Shown here: positions 32,472 through 44,109 of the stretch, one piece after another | How positions within the stretch are numbered: the stretch's first letter is position 1 | Layout: every line of letters begins with the position of its first letter | From: Sorghum bicolor | Taxonomy: Eukaryota > Streptophyta > Magnoliopsida > Poales > Poaceae | Length of the DNA stretch: 64,000 bases | Direction of reading: 5' to 3' | Assembly: GCF_000003195.3 (NCBI RefSeq) | Contig: NC_012870.2 | Span: 28,760,477 to 28,824,476, forward strand | Made by a program: the position numbers and the translations under genes | Notes under the pieces: generated by a model | Told to the model about the DNA's origin: nothing | What the model saw: only the letters and a program-made list of their open reading frames with translations | Databases searched by the model: none

Positions 32472-34027
32472 TTACCCGATGTTCCAGAACCGCATCATGG
32501 TTGTGATGTGGTCGTTCATTGTTGTTGTATCTTGTCTCAGCTCTTGCACTGCAGCGGCATGGTCCTGGTTCCATTTTTGTTGTTCTTCTAGGAGTCTTCC
32601 ATGTTCTGCTTGCGTGTTCTGGATGTCGAGGAGGGTGTTGTCGGTACGAGTGAAGAAAGCACCGGCCTCTTGATAGTAGTCATTCGTGACAGCGTAGGAG
32701 GCGTCGGAGTATCGCCCTGCATCAAATTGGGGCGGAGGTCTGGATCCTGAAGCTCCATATGGATCAGTGGAGTACCTGCCCGTATGAAAAGGCTGGTTTG
32801 TCCACCGGTGATCTTGGCTCTCCGGCCATGTCTCCTCTGTTGGCTCTTGAGGTTGCGCATGACGAACCCATGGGTCTCGAAGGACTCGAGGGTTGTAATC
32901 GCAATAATGCAGGTGTGCTGCTTCTTCTAGTCCGGGATCAGCTCCATACCAGGTGCGTTCTCGGTGAGTGGTTATCCTTTCAGATGCCACTCGCTGTGGA
33001 GTTCTCTGGTTCACTGGTGTTGCTGCAATCTCAATCAAAAAGTTTTGAACAACGTAGATGCCAAGGTTCGGGTTAGGTAACCGAATCTTGCCTTTATCAT
33101 CATATAGCATATACATTATATTCCCCTCTTTCTTTAACATCCGAGCTTGTCTAAATGTGTCATAGCCATGATAAATTCTTAATTCTTCTATGAAGTCCAA
33201 CAATGAATTTTCTAGTAAGTGAAGATTAGAGGCTAGACGAGTGATAAGTGAAGTACATCCTACTGGTCCCTGAAGACTAGGTATACTAAGCTAATGTGAA
33301 ACTAATAGTGTAACAGGCGAAGTGGGTATTTTACTAATAGCAGCATATAAAAGTTGTAAATCTCCTACTCTTACTTTCCTAATATCATCGCGATAGAAAA
33401 GATTGTACCCAAGCCATTTGTGGAACATCCTAAGAGTGGGGTGTTCCATGTCACTGGTTCGGGCTTGACTATAAAAATTATCTCTAGATATTTCTCTCCA
33501 AAACTGGTGTCTCTCAAAGTTGGGTAAATCGGAGTCAATGTTCAGGATGCATCTTGAAGAGAAACCAAGATGGTCGCTTAGCTCTCTCCAAGACAACATA
33601 ATTTCCTGTTTGAACATCCGAAAAACAATTCCCCCTCATAGTATTGTAAGGTGCAAAGAAATTCGAGGGTGAGAAGACGAGAACCCAGCTCAGTTATATT
33701 CTAAAAATTTGTCCAACCTATCATCTGAAAAATTAAGTCGAATTCAGTGTCCATACCTGTTTCTTGTAGTAGGATTGGATCGAGGGTAGGGGTATGAATG
33801 AAATCTTTATTCTTCAGTTGCTGATAGACTTCCTTCTCTCTTCGAGTCTTCAGTCCTAGGTCTCCTATCTTGAGAAGGACCTTAACTTGCTGACCTGATG
33901 AAGATGATGGAGCTTGTGTGGGTGTTGGGTCGACGCTCATCTCTGATGGCTGTGAGGAGTGTCGGGCTGAACTTCTTGTACCAATGTTCTTGAGAGCCTT
34001 TCCTGCATTCTTCACCTTCTTAAACAT
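32472..34027 (-). pseudogene. ATH-G ATHILA ORF-1-like gene (broken)
   Basis: The protein begins MFKKVKNAGKALKN at 34027, directly after a pyrimidine-rich TTTGCAG that looks like a 3' splice site. It continues through KDFIHTPTLDP, YYEGE, LSDHLGFSS, FHKWLGYNLFYRD and LSIPSLQGPVG, to a low-complexity Tyr/Pro/Gln tail and a C-terminal coil (RLLEEQQKWNQDHAAAVQEL). The order resembles the ATHILA ORF-1 family found after gag or pol in Athila elements. A stop near 33701, a one-base deletion near 33625 and a stop near 33294 break it. No membrane segment seen. Function unknown. Confidence 0.7.
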
Positions 34028-34357
34028 CCTGCAAACAAAAGTTGGCAAAAACACAACTAGTGGAAAATTGTGAGAGAAAATGTTAGTGGTCAGCTGTCCG
34101 GAATATCAGTAGTCCAGGGGTTAATTGTTCAAGACAAGTTTCTATTTTGGTAGAGCCTCCCCCTAAACAACTTTTACTTCCGCTTAGACAGCGGGATCAC
34201 TTCTTGCTAGGTGATATTCACTCTCTATCAACTTCTTTCCCACTCTTCTCTTTCTCTCCACTCTCTTCTCTCTTCACTACAAGAGCTCTTTCTGGAAACT
34301 TATACTTGTGCGGTTTTCTGGAGTGCTTGTGTGGAGAGGATGGAGGTAGAAGGTGGC

Positions 34358-34414
34358 TATTTATAGGAGGAAGAGGGAGTAGGGCGGGCGCCCTTGGTAG
34401 GTGGGCGGGCGCCC
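34358..34414 (-). promoter_or_regulatory. Candidate internal promoter of ATH-G
   Basis: Minus-strand TATAAATA (34358-34365) preceded by two GGGCGCCCGCCC boxes (34382-34393, 34403-34414) exactly 21 bp apart, the same boxes found in the LTR promoters. About 330 bp downstream is the ORF-1-like start. Confidence 0.6.
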
Positions 34415-34926
34415 ACTTGTGATGCCCATCCTAGATGTGCCTCCTCCACTTGCTTCCTTGCTTTGATCTCACGTAGAATAATATTGTGTTGGTGGTGGTT
34501 GGACGGTGAAAAGATGTTGTTAGTGGAGATATGTTGGTGGATGAAATTATGTGATGGGATGTATCTGAGGTGAAGTGTATGACATGTGGGACCCAAAGAG
34601 TGTGGGTCATGCTTCTAGAAGATTAATATAATTAAATATAATGCAGGAAAATCTATGAGAATTAAAACTTATTTAAAATGATTATGGAAAATACTTTTTT
34701 TTGTGCCTCCACAATAATTAATAAATATGGGTTGTTACACACCATGAATATTATTTATATGGGGCTTTTGATTATTATAATAATGCTATGATTATATATG
34801 ACTAATGTAAGAATTAATTATGCAAGAATTTAAATATGAGAAAATTAATAATGCGGATAAATACCGATTTACCTCCCGGTGAGGGTTTGGGATTTTTAGG
34901 TCCCCCAAGCTAGACCTCCAAATCTT

Positions 34927-36833
34927 TTAATCTTCCGAGTTATCTTCCTTCGGAGATGGTGTCTCCAGTGGTTCTTCATGAACTTCCTTTACTGTAGAGT
35001 CTCTCTCTAGTCTGGGTTTGAATGTGAAGTGTTCTTCTTGACCGTTTATGTTGAACTTGATTTCTCCTTTTCCGACATCAATGTGGGCATTGGCAGTGCT
35101 CAGAAATGGCCTTCCAAGGATGATGGACACTTTTGAGTCAGGACTCATGTCCAGTACTACGAAATCTACTGGCACCAGGAAATCTCTGATCTTGACTAGA
35201 ATGTTCTCGGCGATGCCCAACGGGTGTCGAACCAATTGATCCGCTAGTTGTAGGCACATTGATGTTGGTTCTAAGGTTGCTTGCTCAAGCTTTTTGTAGA
35301 CTGATGCTGGCATCACACTGACACTTGCTCCGAGATCACAAAGTGCATTGTTGAAGTGTTGGTTTCCGATCGAGCAGTCAATAGTGGGACATCCGGGATC
35401 TTCCTTCTTCTTTGGTGATTTGTTAAGGATGGCCGCACTGCATTCTTCTGTCAGCTTGATAACCTCAGTGGTGGGCAGTGGTCTCTTCTTGTTAAGAATA
35501 TCTCTGATGTACTTTGCATATGTAGGTACCTGTATGGCATCGAGTAGAGGTATGTTGACGTATAATTTCTGAATTACCTCTACAAACTTACCAAACTGCT
35601 CATCCGACTGCAGTCCTCTGTTTCTCCTGGGAAATGGCAAATAGTTGGTGTCGTAAAAATCTTTCCTCATTTCTCTAGTTCTTGGTGGTTGTAGCAGATC
35701 TTCTGCTTCAATTGGGCTTTCTTCTTCTATCACTGCTGGTTGCACTGGTGCTGATGTTCTTTGTTTCTCTTTTGGGTATGGGGGATCTCTGGTTGCTTTG
35801 CCTCCTCTAGTAGTTATATTCTTTACCTACTCAAGGTTAGTAGCAACAGGCAGTGCAGCAGCTATCTTTATTAATTTAAGCTCTACCCTTTTATTAAGAG
35901 TGTTTTGCTCATCAAAGGCAGTTAGTAGAAAATCCATTTTATTGTGTATGTCTTTTAGAGATGATTCATTTGTATCTCTTTTAATGAAAGTTGCTTGAAA
36001 GTATTACCTGAGTTCATACCTTTGCTATTGGGTTGACTCAAAGTTGGTTGATATTTGTATGCTGTCTCGATGGCCCTTTGATCTTCTTTGAACTTGGCCC
36101 TCTGGTCAATCCAGTGGAGCAAATTTTCCATCTTAGTTGATAATGCCTTTACTTCTTCTGGTATTTCTTCAGTTTGATGACATTGTTGAGCTTTATCTTG
36201 GAACCAGCTTTGGTTTTCTGCTATCTTATCCAAAAGTATCTCTGCTTTTCCAATTGTAAGCTCCAAGAATGATCCTTTAGCAGATGCATCTAGGCACTCA
36301 CGAGCCTTCTGGGTTAATCCATGGTAGAAGGTCTGCATAAGTAACCATGTTGCCATTCCATGGTGAGGACAATCTGAAGTGTATCCCTGAAAACGCTCCC
36401 ATGCTTCTGAAATGGCTTCTTTCTTCTGTTGTTGGAAACTGACAATAATTCCTCTTAAGACAGTTGTTTTGCCTATAGGGAAAAACTTTGATAGAAAGGC
36501 ATCTGACAAGGTCGTCCAGTTGTTGATGTTATCTTGATGAGTGTAGAACCACATCCTCGCTTTCCCTTCTAGTGAGAATGGAAAAAGGCGAAGCAGTATG
36601 ACGTCTTTGTCAACTCCGTTGATGTGGATTGTGCTTCCAATCTCTAAGAAATTCTGCAAGTGTGCAGTAGCATCTTCGTGTGTCTTTCCACTGAATTGTG
36701 TAGCTTGCACCAAATTGATGAGGCTTGACTTGAGCTCAAACTCGGGTATTCCTTCTTCTACTGCAAATCTTGGACCAGTTGGAATGTTCTCAAGGCTTGG
36801 AGCAGAGAATTCTTGCAAGGTCTTTTGTGCCAT
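34927..36833 (-). pseudogene. gag: ATH-G gag-protease (broken)
   Basis: Starts MAQKTLQEFS at 36833 with the same Gag core as HOST-B (LLRLFPFSLEGKARMWFY). Compared with HOST-B it has a deletion of about 50 bases near 35985 between short GATA repeats, which shifts the frame, and a TAG near 35828 where HOST-B has CAG. The protease-like C-terminus (35400-34980) has LCDLGASVSVMP, the DLGAS form common in Athila-type elements, and ILGRPFLST. The last frame ends at 34927. A polypurine-like motif follows at 34901-34913. Confidence 0.82.
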
Positions 36834-37157
36834 AGCTTCAGCAATTGGTAGCTAGCTTCTTCTTCTCTTGATTGCTTTGGTTCTGATGATGAAGAGTTGA
36901 ATGTACCTAAAGTCAATCCTGATATACCCTGTATAAAAATGTAAACATAGAAAAACAACAGGGTGAACCTGCCAAAGCAGAGGTGCCTTGTTATGATTTC
37001 TCACTTAGTAGCAGTTTTTATGCAATTATTTCTCTATAGTCTAGTCTAATATTTTATATGAATAACCTTGACTGATTTTACTGGCTTTCCTTATCGTTCC
37101 TAAGTATTACCCTATTGTTCCCTTTATGATTTTCTTAAGAGAATCCCCGGCAATGCT
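36834..37157 (-). other. ATH-G leader with deleted primer-binding site
   Basis: Between gag and the 5' LTR, the minus strand reads CAACAAGCATTGCCGGGG, where HOST-B has 12 more bases covering most of the TAGCGTCGTTGCC site. The remainder is noncoding leader. Confidence 0.75.
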
Positions 37158-38671
37158 TGTTGACACTAGCTAACATCACTTAGATACTAGGTTGTCATCC
37201 CCAGCATGGTGCCAGAGTGTACAAAGGTATTTATAAATGTAAAGGGCTCTCTAGAAAATAATCTATTCTATCCGCAAGCGCACAGATAAAACACCTCATT
37301 GTAGCATTTCACCAGGATAAGTATTCCAGGTATCATTATTTATAATTTTGCTCAAGGGATCTAAAGAAGATGAAATTAAATCAAGGGGCAAAATCTATCA
37401 AGGCATAGACTAGAGATAAACTTGCAAGAACATGATTACTAATGAGAAACTCGTCACACAGTCACTTATTTTAGCAGGGGGTAAACCATAAAGATAATGA
37501 TAATGAATTATAAGTTCAAGGGATAAATAACACAGCGATTAGAAAATAGACTACTCCTCATATATGTAGGTGATGTCGGATTAGCTAGAGAATGGATTCT
37601 AAGTTATCTACTAACTACTAAGTCATAATCTACTCTAGTTATCTACAAGATCATATATAGCATAAAAGACTCTTCATTCATGTATAAGGAACATTGATAA
37701 AGTAAATCAGAGCATCGCATGACTTACTCCACAATACCGGTTCTGCCTGTCCTATCAACGGAGGGTGGACTATATAAGAATCAACGAAGCTGTCACTATC
37801 GCGAACTACCACACGACCCGGCCAATAGGATACATTTGCAGATAAATAACATCTAAGCACCACGCTCACATGTGATCTATCACCTAACTCCCTCGCGTCA
37901 AGACCTAAGCGCTTTGCAAACTTATACATAAACTCATTATCAATCATAACTATATCAAATATAGAACTAGAACAAACTAAGAACATAATAATTAGACATA
38001 ATGCAATTAGAACAAATAATTAGAGAAAGATATGAATAATACCAATCTTTATTACCGAAGATCCGAATCCAGAGCGTAGTGCTCTACTTCTCTAATTGCT
38101 ATCTAATCAAACCTCTAAACTTGAAGGATTAGGGAGTAGCTAATTCTAATTCTCTGTGGGAGAGAAGCTCTAAACCCTAACTTTGATGGCTACCTCTGAA
38201 TAATGATTTCTCCTCTCCTCCTCCAGGGGCCAGGGGGTCTGGTTTTATAGTCCCCTCAAGTGAACATGAGCCGTCAGATCAAACCGACATAGATTTTATG
38301 GTCTAGATTGATCCTTTAGGTCGGTGGAGCGTAGTCTCGAAGCAGAGTCCCGATTGGGTTCCAACCCTGGGCGGGCGCTTAAGGGGGGTGGGCGGCCGCC
38401 CTGCCCCCAAGCCCGATCGTGCTCTCGTTCGTTCCCGAGGCTTCTGGACTCTTCTAGATTGAGGAAAATTGCGCGGCACGTAATTATCTCATTGTAAACA
38501 TGACATGTGGGTCTTCTCTCCATATTCTCTGATAACCCCCTGCAGAAATAGATAAACACCAAAGCTCGTGGAATTCTGTCGGATAAAACCCTAATTCTAG
38601 ATGTTGATTTCATTTGGATCCTTTTCTTTGTTTATTTGATAATTAAATTTGATACTTAAGGACCGTCAACA
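37158..38671 (-). repeat. ATH-G 5' LTR
   Basis: 1514 bp. GC boxes in diverged form at 38369-38380 and 38390-38401, CTATAAAA at 38243-38250. Its outermost 60 bp match the solo LTR better than they match the 3' LTR of the same element. Confidence 0.94.
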
Positions 38672-41600
38672 CCCACCAGAACCACTGGCGTCAGGAAGCC
38701 CGTGCGGGCAGGATGCCTCAATCTCGTGCAGAAGACGGGGAAGACGGACAGGCCGCGTGAGTACATCCCAGTGGGGTTGTCGACTAACCACGCCGGCTGG
38801 GACTCCCAGTGGTTTTATCTGCGGAACGACGACAACCTCCTGCCCGCTTACTCTGGTCGCCTGATTACGGAGCGTCCAGCGGACTGGACATACGGCGTCG
38901 TCCAAGCTCATCAAACGCGGCTCGTCCCCCTCCTCGACGCCCTGAAGAAGCTTCACCTGGAGGGCTTGACTGCCGCTCTCGTCCTCTCGGCCGTCCATCA
39001 CCGGAGAGTTCTCCCATTGATGTCTCGACCGTTGAGGATGGACGAGATGGGCCCTGGCGTTTCATCTCGGGACCTCGAGGCGTGCCGGATGTCCAACGAG
39101 GCTCCAGCGAACGACGAAGTCGCGGCCCGGGTCAGGGCCACAATTGCCGGTGACTTTAAGCCGGAGCATGTTAACGGTTTCCCCATGAGGCCTGATGCGG
39201 GCTCGATCGATCTGGTATGCTTTCTTCTCACGCACAGCTTCGATTCTAGGTTTCTTTCTTCCCTTTTTCTAAGTCTACCTTTATTCTGGCAGGGACGGAT
39301 TGATGTCCAGTCCTCGAGGCCTCCAGTAAAGGAGGACGAGGTCGACTGCGACAAACGGCGCCAGTCCGCCGAGAAACTGAAGTCCGCCAATGACTCTAAG
39401 AAGAAAGGAGAGAAGAAGAGGAATCTCGACCGCCAAGCGCTAGATGCGCGTCGAGCTAAATCCAGGCAGAGGGGGGAGCCTGAGGAAGAATCCCCCAGCG
39501 ACGATGATGGTGGAGATGGTGACAAGGACAGCGACGATTCTAAGGGGATGGCGTCTCGCCTCGACCGGATCCTCGAGGGTCTGCCTCGAGGCGACGTCGA
39601 CGCCCCACGGGTGGAAGCACCAAAGCAGGGACCGGGCGGATCTCACCGTCCTTGCGCCGACACCCCCCCTGTGCCCGCGACTGGTCAGGTCGCCCCGCGT
39701 CCTCCCTCTGCGCCTAGGATGGGTAGCCATGCTAGGCCTCAGGCGACGGGGCCACTGACTTGCGGTCGCGCCGCGGCCTCCGAGAAAGGAGAGACTGGCC
39801 GCAGGAGCGCCAGTCCCGGTGCCCGCCAAGCAGAAGTCGCTGGGCCAAGGCCAGCGCCCGCCCTCAAGGGGCCTGGGACTTTGACGCGGGGTGGCTCGAG
39901 GCCCACCGGTCGGGGCACCGGCAGGCGAGCTGTTCTCCCCGTGGGGTAAGCTCTTCGATGTTGTGACTTCTGTCCTCCTATTCCTCTACGTTTCCTCGTA
40001 TATTGGTCTTTTTATGCTCGCTCCTTTTTTTTCAGATTGAAGCGGACGCTTGAGCAGGCCCAGCCTTCAATGGCGAAGAGGCTCAAAGCGGGAGCAGCCT
40101 CCAAGGAGCCAGGTTTGTAGCTTACTTTTGGGACTCGTGATGCTCTTACGCTGGTCATCATAGTGACTGGCCTTTGTTTTTTGTTTCACAGGCTCCTCCG
40201 ACCCTTAGCTGCCGACCGGCATCGAGAGCGCCCCGCCTTGTCCCGAGTCTGCCCCGTTGCCGCCGACACGGACCGAGGCGCCCCAGACCCAAGGGCAAGA
40301 GGGAGCCCCCGAGCCTCCCCGATCGGGGGTCGAGGGGGATCCCATTACCATCAGTGACACGTCTGGCGGCAACCTCCCTCGTCACGGGACGGACTCCCTG
40401 GCCTACTGGTCTTCGCGCCCTCGAGGAGCAGAAGAAAAAGGAGGAGGAGGAGGAGCAGGAACGCGAGGCAAGGCGGCAGCCGCAGGAGCAGGGCCGCCGA
40501 CAAGAGTCGCTGGAGCTCGAGGAGCAACAGCAGCAGCGGCAGCAATAGCAGCAACAACAACAACAGCAGCAGCAGCAGCATGAGGAGCAACAGCAGCAGC
40601 AGCCGCAGCAGCAACAGCAACAGCAGCAGCGACCGCTCGAGCCCCCTCCTCACAGTCCGCCCCAACCTGTACCACCGGCGCCGCAAGAGCCCGGAGACCA
40701 GGAGGAGGATTTGCCGGTTTTTGGTCCTCCAACCCCGGCGTGGCTCCTTCCTGGGGCGCCCGCCGCGATCCCGGCAGAGTCAGGGCGGGCGGACGGTGTG
40801 GTGGCACTTGCCTGCATGATGTGCACCCCCGTCGACCCCGAGTTCGAGATCAGGAGGACGATCTACGGCATGGACGGAATCGCCCCAGGGTTCCTCCGGG
40901 AGCGTCGGGCGTGGGAGGACCGTTTTCCCTCTGAGGAGGACGAGATCGGGACGTCAGGGAGTAAGGACGGCACCTGGAAGACGGTAGACGACGACGGTCG
41001 GTTCCCATGCCTCGTCGACTTGTTCTTGCACCATGGGGGCTCCCTCGAGACCATCGAGAACCTTATCCGCGGCGTCAAAGCGCGGGCTGACCGGGAGATG
41101 GAGAACTGGTGCCCCGATCGGATCTGCATCCAGGCTTCCACCGACCCGTCCGAGCACAACATCTTCCTAGATGATAGGAAGGAGGCGGAGAAATGGGAAC
41201 ACGTCGAGGAGCTCTGCCTTTGGATGAAGCACGTGGTGGGGCTCCTGTCGGATGTCATCAACAACGGGCTCGGGCCGGCCTACTTCGTAAGTATTTTTCG
41301 ATCTTTAATCCTCATGGAGCCTTTTGGTTTTGTATTCTAACTGTTCGACCGCCGGCTCGCAGGATATGAAAGAGACCTCCCGTATCAAATCGAGCTTCAT
41401 TCATGCTATGAGAGGTGGCTGGGAGCAGCTCCCCCTCCTCAAGGACCAGCTCCTCGAGTCGCAGGAGAAACTCCTTAAGGCTTATAAAGATCTCATAGCG
41501 CTCGAGGAGGAGAAGAAGGTGAGGGAAGCTGCCCTGGCCGAGGCTCGAGAGGCCTCGAAGAAGGCTGAGGAAGAGGCCATGTTGCTGAGGGAGCGGGCTC

Positions 41601-42580
41601 TGACAGTCGAGGAGGCTGCGTCCAAAGCCCGGGAGGAGGCCCTGTCTTATAGGAGTGTCGTTGCTGATTTGGACAAGGAGAAGGGCCTCCTCAAGACTGA
41701 TCTGGACTCCCTTCGAGAATCCTTTCAGAGGATGAAGGTGGAGCACGTGAATGGCGAAATCGCCAGGAGCTCCGCGGAGGAAGCCAAGAGGAAGGCCCTC
41801 GAAGACCTCGAGGCGGAGCGGGCTCGATCCCGCAGGCTCTCTGACGACGTCGAACGTCTGAAGGGAGAGCTGTTGGAGAAGAGTGGGGCCATTGCTCAGG
41901 CTGGTAAGGCGATCGAGGATCTTCGCGTTGCCAACACTGAGCTAGCACGCTCCAACAGAGAGATTGAGAGGGCCAACACCAGATTAGTCGGTGAGAACAC
42001 AGCCTTGGAGGAGAGTGTCCGCGGTACGTTTCTGTTGCCGGATTTCCTTTTCGAGGTGTGCTTGGTTTTTTTCTAAGGTTTTTTTGCGTTGGCATCCACA
42101 GGGCTTAAGGACGAACTCTTGGCCGCCCAAGTCGAGGCCCGCAATGCTAAGGCCCAGCTCGAGGCGGAGGTTGCTTTGAACCGTCGAGTACGGACGGCAA
42201 TAAACAATCTCTCGACCTCTTGGGAGATCGAGCCCATGGACGAGTCGAAGGAGGACGCTCGAGGCGATGCACTGGTCGACCAGCTGTGCTACTTAGGCGC
42301 GACGCTGAGAGATCGGGTGCGGGATGCCCTCCACATCGGGGTGAAGCGGGCAATGGCGGTTGTCTGCTCAGGCTTCTCCTACGACATGGAGGTGGTATCC
42401 CACGGCTTCATCACCGACATCTCCAAGACCGACGCGGAGAACAAAGAGAGGCTCCACGCCTTGATCGACGACGCAGAGGTTCCTGGAGAGAGGCTGGCCA
42501 AGCTTTTTGAGCCTGAGTTGCTTCCCGTTGAGACTAGCTCAAGTGCAGGCGAGGGTGGTGAGGATCGTGCTATGGACTAA

Positions 42581-43123
42581 GGCCTGCGAGCCTGCTCAGG
42601 GTGCCTGGGGCCCCTTGTATAGTACTTTGTTAATCCTGTTTTCAAGTGATACAGTGTCTTTAAGTGGTTGTTATATGTTTGTCCGTCTTTTCTCTCGAGG
42701 CTTCTTTTTATTCCTTTTTGCGCCTATGTTTGTTTTTTCTCACTTGGTCTTTTGTTTGTGGCGGTCTCGATTGCCTCAAGGGTGAGGAGGCGAGTAGAGT
42801 TTCCATAGCCCGAGGGCGTAGGAGTTCTCAGGCTCGTCGTTTCTCGGCCCTTAAGGGGCTCGAGGTACCTTTACTACTCAACCATGTGAGATTACCGGTA
42901 GGAATGAAAGGATTGCTAGATTTTTCCCGGCGCTTGGGGGGGGGTCGCCCCCCTTGCTAGCCCCCGAGGGAGTGTCGACTATGATGGGTCATAGTCGATA
43001 CTCCCTTCTATCATTGAGACTTGTGGAAAAGTAAATCGCTCGGGGGAAAGACTTCATTTATTCATATATTCCTTTACAAGGACTTGGTACAAAGCACACG
43101 TAGGAACATAAAGCTTTGAAATT
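42581..43123 (+). other. TAT-E interval between convergent gene ends
   Basis: Noncoding. It holds a G-run/C-run (about 42936-42953), a polypurine-like CTCGGGGGCTAG on the minus strand (42957-42968), and a long inverted repeat (42968-42984 with 42989-43005). Confidence 0.7.
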
Positions 43124-44109
43124 CTAGGGGGAGAATCGACGTAGCTGTTCGATGTTCCATGCGTTGGTGAATACCACCCCCTTTTCATCCGCTAACTTGT
43201 ATGTTCCTGGCTTCAAGACCTCGGCCACCACGTACGGGCCTTCCCAAGGCGGAGTCAACTTGTGGCGTCCTTGATTGCTTTGCCGTCGTCGCAGGACAAG
43301 GTCGCCCACGTTTAAGTCCCTCCTGCGCACGTGCTTGTCGTGATAGCGTCGAAGCTTCTGCTGGTATCTAGCAGAGTTGATGAGGGCCATGTCTCGGGCT
43401 TCTTCGAGTTGGTCGACCGCGTTTTCTTGACATTCTTTATTTGATTGCTCGTTGTACGCTTTGAGCCGAGGGGACCCATACTCGAGGTCTGTGGGGAGGA
43501 CAGCCTCAGAGCCGTAGACCATGAAGAATGGGGTGTATTTCGTGGCCCTGCTTGGCGTCGTTCTTAGGCTCCATAAGACCGAGGAAAGCTCCTCGACCCA
43601 CTTCTTGCCGAATTTCTTCAAGCGATTGTAGATCCTCGGTTTGAGCCCCTGCAAAATCATGCCGTTGGCACGCTCGACCTGGCCGTTAGTTCGAGGATAG
43701 GCCACTGCAGACCAGTTCACATGGATGTGATGCTGATCGCAGAAGTCCAAGAACTTTTTGCCCATGAACTGAGTGCCGTTGTCGGTGATGATGACGTTGG
43801 GGATCCCGAATCGGTGGATGATGTCGGTGAAGAAAAGGACGGCTTGTTCGGAGTGGATGTTGGTGAAGGGTCGAGCCTCGATCCACTTGGAGAACTTGCG
43901 ATAGCCACCAGCAAGTGGGTGTACCCTCCTTTTGCCTTTTGTAGAGGCCCTACTAAGTCGAGCCCCCATACTGCGAATGGCCATGTGATGGGGATCATCT
44001 GAAGAGCGTGGACAGGCAAATGCGTCTGTTTGGCGTAGAACTGGCACCCATGGCATGAGCGTTCGAGCTCGATGGCATCTGCTACGGCCGTTGGCCAGTA
44101 GAAGCCTTG
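43124..44109 (-). pseudogene. pol: TAT-E integrase (frameshifted)
   Basis: Catalytic order: D in WGLDLVGPL (about 43960), D in ITDNGTQF (about 43785) and E in GQVERANGM (about 43670), then LSSVLWSLRTTPSRAT and the WEGPYVV module (about 43230), ending at 43124. A one-base deletion near 43905 separates the first Asp from the rest. A TGA at about 44111-44113 (relatives: Arg, CGA) separates it from the zinc finger upstream. Confidence 0.87.

Larger units (their letters stand above)
29429..38671 (-). mobile_element. ATH-G: non-autonomous Athila-like element
   Basis: Flanked by CCCAC (29424-29428, 38672-38676). Its 5' LTR is 37158-38671 and its 3' LTR 29429-30944. The interior holds gag, one protease-like domain, an internal promoter-like segment and a spliced or broken ATHILA ORF-1-like gene, but no RT, RNase H or integrase. 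The primer-binding site is largely deleted. LTRs differ at about 35 sites (about 2.3%), with clustering at one end. It splits exon 1 of the TAT-E antisense gene. Confidence 0.93.
29034..42580 (+). pseudogene. TAT-E antisense multi-exon gene, Transposase_28-like N-terminus and coiled-coil C-terminus (interrupted)
   Basis: Inferred exons: 29034-29428 continuing at 38677-39214 (split by ATH-G), 39293-39945, 40036-40112, 40192-41286, 41363-42023, 42102-42580. All five introns are GT/AG, 76-90 bp, and phases close at each junction. About 1300 codons. The N-terminus (FHRHGLGAPPSCFMRALC) resembles the Pfam 'putative gypsy type transposon' domain (Transposase_28). The middle is Lys/Asp/Pro-rich, then a poly-Gln tract (about 40519-40640), a conserved block (EIRRTIYGMDG) and a long coiled coil (41440-42020). 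Damage: the ATH-G insertion, a stop at about 40204-40206, a frameshift in 40210-40430 and a TAG in the Gln tract (40546-40548). Function unknown. Confidence 0.75.

Noticed and set aside
32759..33076. Plus-strand 105-codon frame in ATH-G.
   Set aside because: Shadow of the minus-strand ORF-1-like gene.
40351..40807. Leu- and Ala-rich frames on the minus strand opposite the poly-Gln tract.
   Set aside because: They are the reverse reading of CAG/CAA repeats in exon 4 of the antisense gene; they carry no independent signal.
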